In this document: one piece after another, positions 44,239-51,821 of the stretch | How the letters are laid out: each line of letters opens with the position of its first letter | How positions within the stretch are numbered: the stretch's first letter is position 1 | NCBI RefSeq assembly: GCF_020554865.1 | Contig: NZ_JAJCIC010000023.1 | Location: forward strand, 1 to 64,000 | Direction: 5' to 3' | Length of the DNA: 64,000 bases | From: Lacrimispora sp. 210928-DFI.3.58 | GTDB lineage: Bacteria; Bacillota; Clostridia; Lachnospirales; Lachnospiraceae | Program-made: the position numbers and the translations under genes | Notes under the pieces: model-generated | Told to the model about the DNA's origin: nothing | Database searches by the model: none | The model's input: only the letters and a program-made list of their open reading frames with translations

Positions 44239-44263
44239 AAAAAAACACCTCTTTTCAGAGATG
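44239..44263 (-). terminator. Intrinsic terminator inside the rtcB leader
   Basis: On the minus strand CATCTCT, loop GAAA, AGAGGTG is followed by seven T. It ends about 45 bases before the rtcB start and about 70 bases after the small upstream ORF. It either ends the small-ORF transcript or attenuates rtcB. Confidence 0.8.
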
Positions 44264-44330
44264 CAGGACTGTCCAAATCAACAAACGGATCAGAATTTAT
44301 GGCAGACGAATTCCATTAATACTGCCGGAT

Positions 44331-44414
44331 TTATCTGTAAATTTCCGTGAGGACAATCCTCTCACTGTTACCTGCTGCTATTCTGTTCATTGCTGCGAAA
44401 TAAAAATATGTCAT
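44331..44414 (-). CDS. 27-codon leader ORF upstream of rtcB
   Basis: Met-Thr-Tyr-Phe-Tyr-Phe-Ala-Ala start, ending LTEIYR. It has a near-perfect ribosome site (AAAGGAGG) and a consensus promoter just upstream, so it is almost certainly translated. It is too short and biased to judge function. Position between promoter and terminator fits a leader peptide, or it could be an independent small protein. Confidence 0.55.
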   Translation of the reverse strand: MTYFYFAAMNRIAAGNSERIVLTEIYR

Positions 44415-44456
44415 GGTTGTCCTCCTTTCAAAACATGGTTTTCTGTTACAGTTTTC

Positions 44457-44485
44457 AGTATATCAATACGGTTCCGCCTTGTCAA
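44457..44485 (-). promoter_or_regulatory. Promoter of the leader ORF and rtcB-prfH
   Basis: On the minus strand TTGACA and TATACT are separated by 17 bases, the same hexamers as the promoter at 42379. Confidence 0.8.
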
Positions 44486-44574
44486 TAACCCATCGTCAAT
44501 TTCAGCAAGCATGACAGCATCCTTGCCGTATGTCTGCTCTTTTTTCTGTAGACCAGCATAATGATCTCCCGTCT

Positions 44575-44603
44575 TTTACAGACGGTATCCATCCCCATAA
44601 TTA
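44575..44603 (+). promoter_or_regulatory. Possible promoter of the plus-strand gene at 44683
   Basis: TTTACA and TAATTA with a 17-base spacer. Only moderately close to consensus. Confidence 0.4.
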
Positions 44604-44620
44604 CAGCGTAGCAAAAACAT

Positions 44621-44662
44621 AACACAGGCATGGAGCTATTCCGGTTCAAGCCTGTGTTTTTT
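44621..44662 (+). terminator. Intrinsic terminator in the leader of the gene at 44683
   Basis: AACACAGGC faces GCCTGTGTT, followed by TTTTT. It ends about 20 bases before the start codon, so it lies in the 5' leader if the promoter at 44575 is used. Confidence 0.75.
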
Positions 44663-44682
44663 ACGTTGTGAGGAGGATACGT

Positions 44683-45012
44683 ATGAAACAGAACTATTAC
44701 GACCCCAGGAATCTGGAACTCTTAAAGGCCATCGATCCGTTTCTGCATTATCAGCTGGAGCATATGTCGTTCCGCATACATGACAGCTGGCAGGCCCTTA
44801 TCTCCGGTCCTGACATTCCGGCAGCGGATACCGCCCTGATCCTTCTGGATCTTGTTGATCTGACGGACCGTTTTACGGACATCTGCTGGAAGTCCAAGAT
44901 GGTTTATGAGAAAAGAACTGGGAAGCCGTTCTTCAACCGGATCGAGGAATACAGCCTCCGCCGGACAAAAATCGGCATTGCGCTTGCCATGTACGATGAC
45001 CTGTTCCAGTAA
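44683..45012 (+). CDS. Unknown small protein, 109 aa
   Basis: The start at 44683 (MKQNYYDPRNLELLKAIDPF) follows GAGGAGG. Helical, with LHYQLEHMSFRIHDSWQALI and ALILLDLVDLTDRFTDICWK. No family recognised. It is one of few plus-strand genes of the island and is divergent from rtcB-prfH. A strong terminator follows. Confidence 0.7.
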   Translation: MKQNYYDPRNLELLKAIDPFLHYQLEHMSFRIHDSWQALISGPDIPAADTALILLDLVDLTDRFTDICWKSKMVYEKRTGKPFFNRIEEYSLRRTKIGIALAMYDDLFQ

Positions 45013-45034
45013 ACGGCAACCGGAACCCGGACAA

Positions 45035-45067
45035 CCTCCCTTCCTTTTCTGGTTGGGAGGCTGTTTT
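45035..45067 (+). terminator. Intrinsic terminator
   Basis: CCTCCC faces GGGAGG across a T-rich loop, followed by CTGTTTTTTC. It lies 20 bases after the plus-strand gene and next to the end of the convergent macrodomain gene. Confidence 0.8.
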
Positions 45068-45075
45068 TTCGATGT

Positions 45076-45945
45076 CTACCGCTTTCCGATTACATCATGG
45101 AAAATCCTGTAATTCTCCATATGTCCCGGCGTGCAGTAAACCGCAAACACCACTTCATCAAAGCATCCCTCATATTCCGTCAGGACTTCTTGATAGGCTT
45201 TTGCTACTGTTTCCGGCGGATTCTGGAAAGCTCCGCAGCCGAAAGCGCCCAGAACCAGGGAATCCGTGCCATTCGCCGCAGCCACGCTCAGAATCTTCCG
45301 CGCCCGTTTTTGATGCAGCGTCTTTAATTCATGTGGTGAAACCTTTACCGCTTCCCCAGCACCCGGATTCATGGCATTATACGGGTTTTCCCGCAGGTTT
45401 GGCGCCGCACAGGAGATGATATCCACCCTGCACCAGTCCGTATCCGGCATTCGTTCCGGCATATCCGTATCTGTTTTTACAATCAGAATGCCCGGCGTAT
45501 AGATACAGGCGTCCGTATACCTTGCATCATGCCTGCCGCGGTGGAAACCATAGTATTCACTCCACAGAAACGGCGTATCCAGGCATGGATACAGCGTAGA
45601 GCAGCGGCACAGGGACTCTTCCTGTGCGTTGCTTCCCCTTGCCACTCCGCCGCCGGGATTTGTTGCAGACGCAAAATTCAGCACGGTCATTTTTCTCTGC
45701 GGATGTTCTCTCTTTAGCCGCATGGCCGCCTCGAAGGATCTCTCTGTAGTTACCGTCACTTTCATAGCACGGGTTTTCGACACCGATAACGGCAGCATTT
45801 CATCCGCCCGGTAAAGGATTGTGCCGGCCTGGCTGTCCGCTACTGCTTCTGCCAGTTTCCGGTCTGTCCGTATCCACGCCATTGTGTCCTCAAATACTGC
45901 TGTCCTTTGTTTTCTTTTCTCTGCATATCTGTCCATGATCTTCAT
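45076..45945 (-). CDS. TIGR02452-family protein (macrodomain/PARG-like), 289 aa
   Basis: Members resemble poly(ADP-ribose) glycohydrolase domains. Seen here: LNFASATNPGGGVARGSNAQ EE-type loop (FASATNPGGG at about residue 91), the RCSTLYPCL stretch, and C-terminal VLGAFGCGAFQNPP. These form the ADP-ribose pocket of the family. It might remove ADP-ribose from protein or nucleic acid, for instance to reverse toxin damage; that role is inferred. The first ATG (45945) lies close to AAGGAG; the second, at 45936, is an alternative. It lies just downstream of an HTH gene on the same strand. Confidence 0.88.
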   Translation of the reverse strand: MKIMDRYAEKRKQRTAVFEDTMAWIRTDRKLAEAVADSQAGTILYRADEMLPLSVSKTRAMKVTVTTERSFEAAMRLKREHPQRKMTVLNFASATNPGGGVARGSNAQEESLCRCSTLYPCLDTPFLWSEYYGFHRGRHDARYTDACIYTPGILIVKTDTDMPERMPDTDWCRVDIISCAAPNLRENPYNAMNPGAGEAVKVSPHELKTLHQKRARKILSVAAANGTDSLVLGAFGCGAFQNPPETVAKAYQEVLTEYEGCFDEVVFAVYCTPGHMENYRIFHDVIGKR

Positions 45946-45989
45946 TTTCTCCTTCGCATGTTATAACAGCCATTTACAAACGCTGAAAT

Positions 45990-46865
45990 TTAATCCCACA
46001 GATGCCAAAACCACTTGGAGAACATCTCAAACGCCTTATCTTTACATTCATCCCGGTATGTTTCCAGTTTTTTCTCTTCTTCCCAATACAGTCGGTCAAG
46101 TTCCTGATATTCCGGAATTTCACTTGGAAAATGGGCCCTTATCCAGCGGGGATCCTTCTTTTCTTCCTCCGTCCGGAGTTTTTCTCCGATCAAGCCGAAC
46201 CGCTCAGAAAATTCACTCCACATGGCAGAATGTTCTTCCCCATAGGGATTCTTCTTCTGGCAGGTATGTTCGTCTGCCTCCCGAAATAGCCGGAGCATCT
46301 CGGTCAGGATCCGGTTCCACTCTTCATGGCAGGTGTCGTTTGCTAGAATTCCCTGTTCATTTGTATAATTTTCTCCAAGTATGCCGGGACTGCTGCGGCT
46401 CGTATCCCTAAACTGCTGCAACATATCCGGCACCACATCCATAAACCATTTTTGAATATTCCGTACATCCCGGTCTGAGTAGCCCCTGGTGATCCGTTGT
46501 CTGCAGTATTTCAAGTCTTTGCACAGCATCCGGATCATCCCGGGCAGCTTTCCATCGATCCTCGCCCAATAAAAATCCTCCCGGTTCCACACAGATTTCA
46601 TTTGCCTCACCTCATTCCTGAAAACAGCAATATCCCCGTCAACGACGAGGATATCTTCCATGCTGGTATGTAAGATTCTGCTGAGGATCAGGAAATTGTC
46701 CAGGTTCGGAAGGCATTTCCCGGACAGCCATTTGTAGACCGCCTGCGGGCTTTCAAATCCCATTGCCTCCTGGATATCCCGCACGGAATATCCCTTCTCC
46801 CGGATCAGCTGCCGCATCCTTTTTCCGGTTGCTTCCTGCTGGATTGACAAATATACTGGCTCCAT
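45990..46865 (-). CDS. HTH regulator of the PQAVYKW type with long C-terminal domain, 291 aa
   Basis: Residues about 12-75 are an HTH (KRMRQLIREKGYSVRDIQEA, then ESPQAVYKWLSGKCLPNLDN). The remaining 200 residues are helical and Trp- and Glu-rich (FYWARIDGKLPGMIRMLCKD, WFMDVVPDMLQQFRD) without a known domain; they may sense a signal. AGGAGGAG precedes the ATG. The HTH half is a paralogue of those at 41371 and 52358. It probably regulates the downstream macrodomain gene. Confidence 0.8.
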   Translation of the reverse strand: MEPVYLSIQQEATGKRMRQLIREKGYSVRDIQEAMGFESPQAVYKWLSGKCLPNLDNFLILSRILHTSMEDILVVDGDIAVFRNEVRQMKSVWNREDFYWARIDGKLPGMIRMLCKDLKYCRQRITRGYSDRDVRNIQKWFMDVVPDMLQQFRDTSRSSPGILGENYTNEQGILANDTCHEEWNRILTEMLRLFREADEHTCQKKNPYGEEHSAMWSEFSERFGLIGEKLRTEEEKKDPRWIRAHFPSEIPEYQELDRLYWEEEKKLETYRDECKDKAFEMFSKWFWHLWD

Positions 46866-46953
46866 TGGTTCTCCTCCTGATATTCATCCTCCATCCCGTA
46901 ACACTCTGCAGACAGTATAACCCTTCCGCTCCGTAAATGCTATGACTTTTTCC

Positions 46954-47301
46954 TTACGATTCCGCTTTCGCTGCTGCCGGCTGCCTCTCTCCGGCCTTTA
47001 TCTCTCCAAATTCCGCAAATAATCGGCTGCAGAATTCACTATAATCCGTATATCCCATCAGAAGCATCTTCTGTTCCAGTCTGTCAAGCGCCCGGAGGAA
47101 CCGGTCCTCATCCTTTTTCCTGACCCGGCAGAAGATCAGCACATACGGAGAACCCTTCCTGCTGTATTCTTTTCCAAAGCTGACTCTGACCTGCTCCTGT
47201 ATAAACAGACTATCCGCCAGATATTCCGGCACGTCAACGATCACATAACAGCACTGCCAAAGAGACCACCGCCTCAGTTTCATATAATTTGCTGCTTCCA
47301 T
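46954..47301 (-). CDS. Unknown protein, 115 aa
   Basis: GAGGAGATAG precedes the ATG at 47301. The first 70 residues alternate strands and helices (LWQCCYVIVDVPEYLADSLF, GSPYVLIFCRVRKKDEDRFL), followed by a helix LRALDRLEQKMLLMGY. The tail is Ala-rich. No family is recognised. Confidence 0.65.
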   Translation of the reverse strand: MEAANYMKLRRWSLWQCCYVIVDVPEYLADSLFIQEQVRVSFGKEYSRKGSPYVLIFCRVRKKDEDRFLRALDRLEQKMLLMGYTDYSEFCSRLFAEFGEIKAGERQPAAAKAES

Positions 47302-47545
47302 CTATCTCCTCAAAAATGCGGCATGGAACCGTACTTCCGCCGCCCTGTGTTTCCACAGGTAAGTTTTCGGCACTTTTTCCAATGCTATGGCACTTGCGGT
47401 ACCCAGTCCAGAAAGTGAAACCATAAACCATGTCAATAACTGCAAATAACGAGAAACCGTAATGGTAACGATAAACTGGTTTTATCTCAACAGGAGGTTC
47501 ACTATTATCGCATCTTCCAAAGTCCCCGGTAAGTCTGTTATGCAT
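47234..47545 (-). CDS. Doubtful ORF, 103 aa
   Basis: The frame is open between two same-strand genes. The composition is plausible in its first part (SEPPVEIKPVYRYHYGFSLF), but it lacks a good ribosome site and overlaps the next gene's ribosome site and first 68 bases. It may be a real small gene with a wrong 3' end, or noncoding. Confidence 0.3.
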   Translation of the reverse strand: MHNRLTGDFGRCDNSEPPVEIKPVYRYHYGFSLFAVIDMVYGFTFWTGYRKCHSIGKSAENLPVETQGGGSTVPCRIFEEIDGSSKLYETEAVVSLAVLLCDR

Positions 47546-48047
47546 CAATTTCCATAAGCACTGTATTATTCAGGGTGTCCAGCGCCGCCTGTGCCTTCGC
47601 CAGTTCATCAGCCACTGTATGGTAATCCGCTTCCACGGCTTTGATGTCGTAATTCGTGTATACATAATCAATAACGCCGGTATGTCCGAACCGGTCTTCG
47701 ATCTTGCGCTGCTTCGGCAGCCTGCCCTTCATAACCGCCAGTTTCTTCTTCCTTGCCGTCAGCTGGGGAATATAGACCAGCATCTGGTCAACGGTCATAT
47801 CAAATCCCGGCACGGTCTGCGTCAGATTGAATTGGCTGATTGCGTGCTTTACGGTGCGGATTTTCCGGTTCAGCATTTCAAGCGTATTCTGCACAGCCGC
47901 ATAGTCATACTGCGGTCTTAACGATTCCGGGTCTTCTCCCATTGCCGCAAGGAACGTGCTGCATTTCTGCTCTTTCGCCAGAACTGCATCCCTCTCTTCA
48001 TTCAGCCGCCGGAGCAGTTTATTAGCCTCCGATGATGTGTATTTCAT
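47538..48047 (-). CDS. Coiled-coil protein, possibly DIP1984-like, 169 aa
   Basis: The N-terminal part (EANKLLRRLNEERDAVLAKE) and a second helix pair (VQNTLEMLNRKIRTVKHAIS; DELAKAQAALDTLNNTVLME) suggest an antiparallel coiled coil. The overall pattern, including QFNLTQTVPG and VDQMLVYIPQLTARKKKL, recalls the DIP1984 family of about 150 residues, but this is tentative. GGGAGGAG precedes the ATG and a good promoter lies 35-63 bases upstream, so it begins its own transcription unit. Confidence 0.65.
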   Translation of the reverse strand: MKYTSSEANKLLRRLNEERDAVLAKEQKCSTFLAAMGEDPESLRPQYDYAAVQNTLEMLNRKIRTVKHAISQFNLTQTVPGFDMTVDQMLVYIPQLTARKKKLAVMKGRLPKQRKIEDRFGHTGVIDYVYTNYDIKAVEADYHTVADELAKAQAALDTLNNTVLMEIDA

Positions 48048-48081
48048 GAGCGTCTCCTCCCTTCGTTTTCCTCATGCGCTT

Positions 48082-48110
48082 ATTATACGCTCCATCCCAT
48101 GCCTTGTCAT
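48082..48110 (-). promoter_or_regulatory. Promoter of the 169-aa gene
   Basis: On the minus strand ATGACA and TATAAT with a 17-base spacer. An overlapping ORF on this strand (48022-48234) is therefore unlikely to be a gene. Confidence 0.7.
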
Positions 48111-48129
48111 TCAACCGGAAGTTGATTGA

Positions 48130-48235
48130 CAGCACCACTGGTTCGTGTCCATTATCATACCATATGGAGCTTGGAATGTCATTGAACCGCTGGTTAAAAT
48201 GTAACGGCTGTAAGCCAGTGGTTCCAATGTACAAT
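48130..48235. repeat. Three short related repeats upstream of the 169-aa gene
   Basis: ACCACTGGTTCGTG, ACCGCTGGTTAAAATG and GCCAGTGGTTCCAATG occur near 48137, 48185 and 48213 on the plus strand. The last two also face an inverted partner. Possible operator sites upstream of the promoter at 48082. Confidence 0.35.
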
Positions 48236-48277
48236 GTAAAGTCCTATAAACGCCTGCCCAAAGTCAGCTCCTGCAGT

Positions 48278-49294
48278 TTAATACACCCTCCGCTTTCCGG
48301 CTGGCTGAGTGCTATTTGGGGGAACTGATGCTGACTTCCGGCTGACCTCTTCAAAGTAATTGAACTTCGTGTAGAACCTGAATGGTATTTTCGCATTTAC
48401 CGGTCCATAACGCTGTTTCAGTATCTTCAGTTCCACCTCCCGCGGATACCTTGCTTTCGCCGTTTCTGCGTCGAAGCCCTCTTTTCCTACGCCTGTAAGC
48501 TGCAGCCCCATGACCGTGTCGCAGGAATACTCAATGTTTCCGGAATCCTTAAACGATTTGAACGTCACTTCCGCGTCATAATTTTCCCGGTTGAAGCTGC
48601 TGATCAGGATAACCGGCAGGCTGAAATAATCCGACAGGACTTTCAGACGTTTCAGGTTATAGTCTGCGATCTGCTTATCGGGAGCCGATTTTAGTGTCCT
48701 CGGCGGATCCAGGATCTGCAGATAGTCCACTACCACGACAGGTTTCACCCCAAACGCCTGGATATAATCCTGCACATATTTGCCGATCCTGTCCACGTTA
48801 TATGGATCCGATCCACACTCTACAACGCTGATATACTGGCTCTTCTGTTCCACTGCGGCTGACGCACGTTCTATGGTTTCCCATTCTTCGTCCGAGAAAA
48901 GGGCAGCCGCCATTTCGTTCCGAAGAGTATCCGATGTTTTCGCAAGATTCAGATCTCCCTGAGTGCCGATATAGGTCTGCCGGCTGACTGCCTTTGCTGC
49001 CAGATCCATGGCCTTCATTTCCAGCGAAAATATAATGCAGTGGATGTTCTCGGAAACCATGTTTTCAGCCATCTGCAGTGCCAGGGTTGATTTGCCAAGG
49101 CTGGAGATTGCTCCGAGACAGTGCAGGCCGGAGGTTAATCCTCCGCCCAATGTTTCGTCCAATTTCGCAAATCCTGTAGGGTAATGCGTTTTGTAAACTG
49201 CCGGATTGTTCCGGATCCCGTACATCCCGATAAAGCTGGAGAACCGTTTTTCCATGTTGCATGCGATAAACTCCTGTTTATCCTTATCGTCCAA
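48278..49294 (-). CDS. DnaB-like (RecA-fold) helicase/ATPase, 338 aa
   Basis: This is the C-terminal RecA-like domain of replicative helicases without the DnaB N-terminal domain. Walker A is GAISSLGKST (residues 61-70). FSLEMKAMDLAAK, Walker B-like VVVVDYLQIL and the DSGNIEYSCDTV motif follow as in DnaB. The start is TTG at 49294 behind GGAGG; an internal ATG (Met14) is an alternative. Such short DnaB-like ATPases occur on phages and large plasmids. With the initiator gene and iterons 2 kb upstream it suggests a replication module. Confidence 0.85.
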   Translation of the reverse strand: MDDKDKQEFIACNMEKRFSSFIGMYGIRNNPAVYKTHYPTGFAKLDETLGGGLTSGLHCLGAISSLGKSTLALQMAENMVSENIHCIIFSLEMKAMDLAAKAVSRQTYIGTQGDLNLAKTSDTLRNEMAAALFSDEEWETIERASAAVEQKSQYISVVECGSDPYNVDRIGKYVQDYIQAFGVKPVVVVDYLQILDPPRTLKSAPDKQIADYNLKRLKVLSDYFSLPVILISSFNRENYDAEVTFKSFKDSGNIEYSCDTVMGLQLTGVGKEGFDAETAKARYPREVELKILKQRYGPVNAKIPFRFYTKFNYFEEVSRKSASVPPNSTQPAGKRRVY

Positions 49295-49378
49295 TGATAC
49301 CGCCTCCGTTTCTGTCTGGCACTGCCAGATCTTGACAGGCCAATGATTGTCACGATAATTATCATCGGATTTTGGGGA

Positions 49379-49391
49379 TTATAGGTTTTAC
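49379..49391. promoter_or_regulatory. 13-bp motif shared by the DnaB-like and initiator genes
   Basis: TTATAGGTTTTAC occurs here, 85 bases upstream of the DnaB-like start, and again at 51582, 56 bases upstream of the initiator start, in the same orientation. On the minus strand it reads GTAAAACCTATAA, with a -10-like TATAA. Confidence 0.5.
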
Positions 49392-49850
49392 GACTTAATG
49401 GCACTGTAAGTATGACTGCACCAGTACCTTCCTTCGGAAACAGTGTCTTCCTCTGAAAACAGGAAACAGCAAGGTTCTGGCGTACTTTAGCCCAATTTGT
49501 TTTTACGAAAAATCCTGCAAATCAATAAGACTGCGAGTAAAAGCACTGTCTGTTACTTTTTATCAAAACTGCAAACTGTAAGTGCCAGAACACTAGCTCC
49601 GATAGCGAGGGAATGCAGCCCGAGCCGGAGCGGATGGCAGAGAAAGACTATCCTCTCTGAGAATAACCTCCCACAGAGACAAGGGTTCTCGTAATGGACG
49701 GGAGCCGTGCTGAGCACGGCGGACGATTCGCCCGTTAGGGCGCTATGGTTAGCCCGTGTAAGCGGGCGTATCAGCGAATTCGGTCTGGGGAAATAGGCAT
49801 ATCAACAAATCCGATCCGTGTAAGTTCTCCACGAGCAATGGAACCGGATC

Positions 49851-49988
49851 ATCGTGATTCGCCTCTGCAGTTTACAACTCCATACCGTTAAACCTGGTTT
49901 ATGCGTCCTCTGGTTCTATGCGGTTCCGTTGGACTTGGCCTTCATCGATCCCGAAACTGGTGCATGCCCTCCGCGATCAATGGAACCG
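49851..49988 (+). repeat. Duplicated segment, copy A
   Basis: Starts ATCGTGATTC, contains TTGGCCTTCATCGA at 49935 and ends CAATGGAACCG. It is diverged from copy B, with about three quarters of positions the same by eye. Confidence 0.75.
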
Positions 49989-50158
49989 TGTATCAGCGAT
50001 ATTTACCTTCCAGTGTAATCGACTTCTACCTGGAAGCATGATGTTTCGATAAAGCCCCTGGCTGACCACGATACTTTCTCCGGCGGATATTAGCGGATCA
50101 CAAATAAGGAGACGACGTTCCAGACAGACCCCTGTGCCATTTTCGTGGAGAGTACGTC

Positions 50159-50296
50159 ATCAAGATTCGTTTCTGCACTTTACAACACCCTCCCATTACA
50201 CCTTGTTTACACCATCCTCTGATTCTATGTCGTCCCACTAGGCTTGGCCTTCATCGACCCAAGAACCGGTGTGTGTTTCCACGGTCAATGGAACCG
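50159..50296 (+). repeat. Duplicated segment, copy B
   Basis: Starts ATCAAGATTC, contains TTGGCCTTCATCGA at 50244 and ends CAATGGAACCG. The constant offset of 308-309 bases over the whole segment shows an old tandem duplication. Confidence 0.75.
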
Positions 50297-50461
50297 CAGG
50301 ATTAAGTGTTTTTCGATAATCGCTCTCGCCATTGATGTTATTACGACATCTGCCTTAGCCTTTTTTAGGAGCTACGGCTGCGACTGCCAGGCCACTGGCA
50401 AGCAGCCCAGCTATACGGTTACTTACAACTACTTACAGTAACCTACACCCCAAAACGGAAA

Positions 50462-50505
50462 TGCCCGCAAGCCCTTGATTTTACTGGCTTTGCAGGCACT
50501 TTTCT
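50462..50505 (+). terminator. Terminator-like hairpin after the noncoding tract
   Basis: TGCC-GCAAGCC faces GGCTTTGC-GGCA, followed by CTTTTCT. It separates the candidate RNA from the iterons. Confidence 0.65.
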
Positions 50506-50515
50506 GACCCGGTTA

Positions 50516-50603
50516 GTTCATCACTTTTTAGGCGTATGTTCATCACTTTTTAGGCGTGTGTTCATCACTTTTTAGGCATCTGTTCATCACTTTTTAGGCG
50601 TCT
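50516..50603. repeat. Four 22-bp iterons, candidate replication origin
   Basis: GTTCATCACTTTTTAGGC plus four variable-end bases is repeated four times at 50516, 50538, 50560 and 50582 with an exact 22-base period. The array touches the stop codon of the initiator-like gene. Direct repeats of about two helical turns next to a Rep gene are typical of iteron origins. Confidence 0.88.
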
Positions 50604-51526
50604 CACAATACAATCTCAACACCTACGATGGACCGATTCTCCTTCACTTCATGGTATCCGGCAATATATTTTTCTTCTACCAAAGTATCCAATATCTTGC
50701 AAACCGCATCATGAATCTTTTTCTTTTTATTCGACCAACTGGATTTTGATGCATAATCTTCACTCTTATATCCCAATACAGCGTATAACCCTTTTTCTGT
50801 CTGGGTCTTCTGGTCATACCACTGGTAACTGATTTTTCTGCTTACCATCTTGTTTTTCTTGTTCTTCATTAAGGCGATCCGTTTTGTTAAGTATCTTTTC
50901 ATGACAATGGCTTCATTCGTATCCGGCAGTTTTTTATGTGTCTTAAATACCTGCACCGGAACATCGACAATCTGCTCAAGCAATTCAGCGTATGTATATA
51001 AAGCCGGTGTCTCCAAAAGCTTATACCCTTCTACCGTAATCTGATTTCCCAGCCTTACATCCACCTTTGACAACGGAAGCAGGTAGCTTTCATAAGTGAC
51101 TGTAGCGTTCTTTCCAATTTTTTTCCTCGCCCGGAGTTCGTCTGTGCAGTTGATCAATATATCAATATGCCGCAGTTTTTCAATTTCGTAGGCAAGTCTT
51201 TCCTTTTGCTCTTCCAGCATACCCTGTTCATCATTCCCGGACATGACACGCATCACCATCTGCAGCGTAAAATTGTCATGCCCATATTTGTGCAAGGTAT
51301 AGATGGCATCCATAATTGCCATATCATATAGCGTGACGTCACCTGTATACCTTACATGTTGATCTTCATGCAATAAATTGACGATTGTGGTTAATCTGTT
51401 TTGCGGGTTAACGATTACATCGAAATTCCCTATATCAATCAACCCTTCATTTCTGCTGATAACCTGGCTTACCTTCGTATTATTCATGTATTCCTTTTTT
51501 ATATCTGATAATCCGCTTTTTTCCAT
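50603..51526 (-). CDS. Replication-initiator-like protein, 307 aa
   Basis: Two winged-helix-like halves are suggested: residues about 30-140 (GDVTLYDMAIMDAIYTLHKY, FTLQMVMRVMSGNDE) and the C-terminal part (KKIHDAVCKILDTLVEEKYI AGYHE). LYDMAIMDAIYTL resembles the start of Rep-type winged helices. The start at 51526 (MEKSGLSDIKKEY) follows AAAGGAG. The four iterons at its 3' end support the assignment more than the sequence itself. If functional, this island can or could replicate on its own. Confidence 0.65.
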   Translation of the reverse strand: MEKSGLSDIKKEYMNNTKVSQVISRNEGLIDIGNFDVIVNPQNRLTTIVNLLHEDQHVRYTGDVTLYDMAIMDAIYTLHKYGHDNFTLQMVMRVMSGNDEQGMLEEQKERLAYEIEKLRHIDILINCTDELRARKKIGKNATVTYESYLLPLSKVDVRLGNQITVEGYKLLETPALYTYAELLEQIVDVPVQVFKTHKKLPDTNEAIVMKRYLTKRIALMKNKKNKMVSRKISYQWYDQKTQTEKGLYAVLGYKSEDYASKSSWSNKKKKIHDAVCKILDTLVEEKYIAGYHEVKENRSIVGVEIVL

Positions 51527-51581
51527 GTTCCGCATCTCCTTTATTTTATTTTTCAAAATAATTATGGAGATGCTGAGGCCG

Positions 51582-51594
51582 TTATAGGTTTTAC
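51582..51594. promoter_or_regulatory. Second copy of the 13-bp motif, upstream of the initiator gene
   Basis: TTATAGGTTTTAC, as at 49379. It probably marks the -10 region or an operator shared by the two replication genes. Confidence 0.5.
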
Positions 51595-51600
51595 AGCAAA

Positions 51601-51629
51601 AAAGCCGGGATTAGCTTTTCCCAGCCTTA
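51601..51629 (-). terminator. Terminator of the tRNA array
   Basis: On the minus strand AAGGCTGGGA faces TCCCGGCTT, followed by TTTTTGC. It lies just after the last tRNA. Confidence 0.85.
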
Positions 51630-51636
51630 CAATAAA

Positions 51637-51722
51637 CGACAGCGGCAGGGTTCGAACCTGCAAATCAGCCATTCTGATCTTCCGAATTCCAGCCGGATGC
51701 GTTACCATTGCGCCACACTGCC
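51637..51722 (-). tRNA. tRNA-Ser(GGA)
   Basis: Acceptor GGCAGTG/CGCTGTC with wobbles; anticodon stem TCCGG/TCGGA with loop CTGGAAT; long variable arm; T-arm GCAGG-TTCGAAC-CCTGC. The 3' CCA is not encoded. Confidence 0.9.
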
Positions 51723-51731
51723 ATATTTTCA

Positions 51732-51816
51732 TACCCCTGGTGAGATTCGAACTCACACACGCTTTTGGGCGTCTGGAACCTTAATCCAGTGCATATGCCA
51801 ATTCTGCTACAGGGGC
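51732..51816 (-). tRNA. tRNA-Leu(AAG)
   Basis: Acceptor GCCCCTG/CAGGGGT; anticodon arm CTGGA-TTAAGGT-TCCAG; long variable arm ACGCCCAAAAGCGT; T-loop TTCGAAT. No encoded CCA. Confidence 0.9.
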
Positions 51817-51821
51817 ATAAA

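Larger units (their letters stand above)
49490..50505 (+). ncRNA. Candidate large structured RNA beside the tRNA array
   Basis: The stretch 49295-50602 holds no credible gene but many stems: GAGAATAACCT/AGGGTTCTC (49659-49690), GCCGTGC-TGA-GCACGGC (49704-49720), CGCCC-GTTA-GGGCG (49730-49742), GCCCG/CGGGC (49752-49767), and CAATGGAACCG (49836) with CGGTTCCGTTG (49921). A segment of about 138 bases is duplicated 308 bases apart (49851-49988 and 50159-50296). CAATGGAACCG occurs three times. A hairpin with CTTTTCT at 50462-50505 suggests plus-strand transcription. Size and location beside tRNAs recall giant RNAs such as ROOL and GOLLD, but no consensus was matched. Confidence 0.5.

Noticed and set aside
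48022-48234. 70-aa ORF upstream of the coiled-coil gene
   Set aside because: It runs across a good promoter (48082-48110) and hairpin sequence, has no ribosome site and overlaps the next gene.
50516-50603. Short CRISPR-like array
   Set aside because: The 22-base units are directly adjacent with no spacers; they are iterons.
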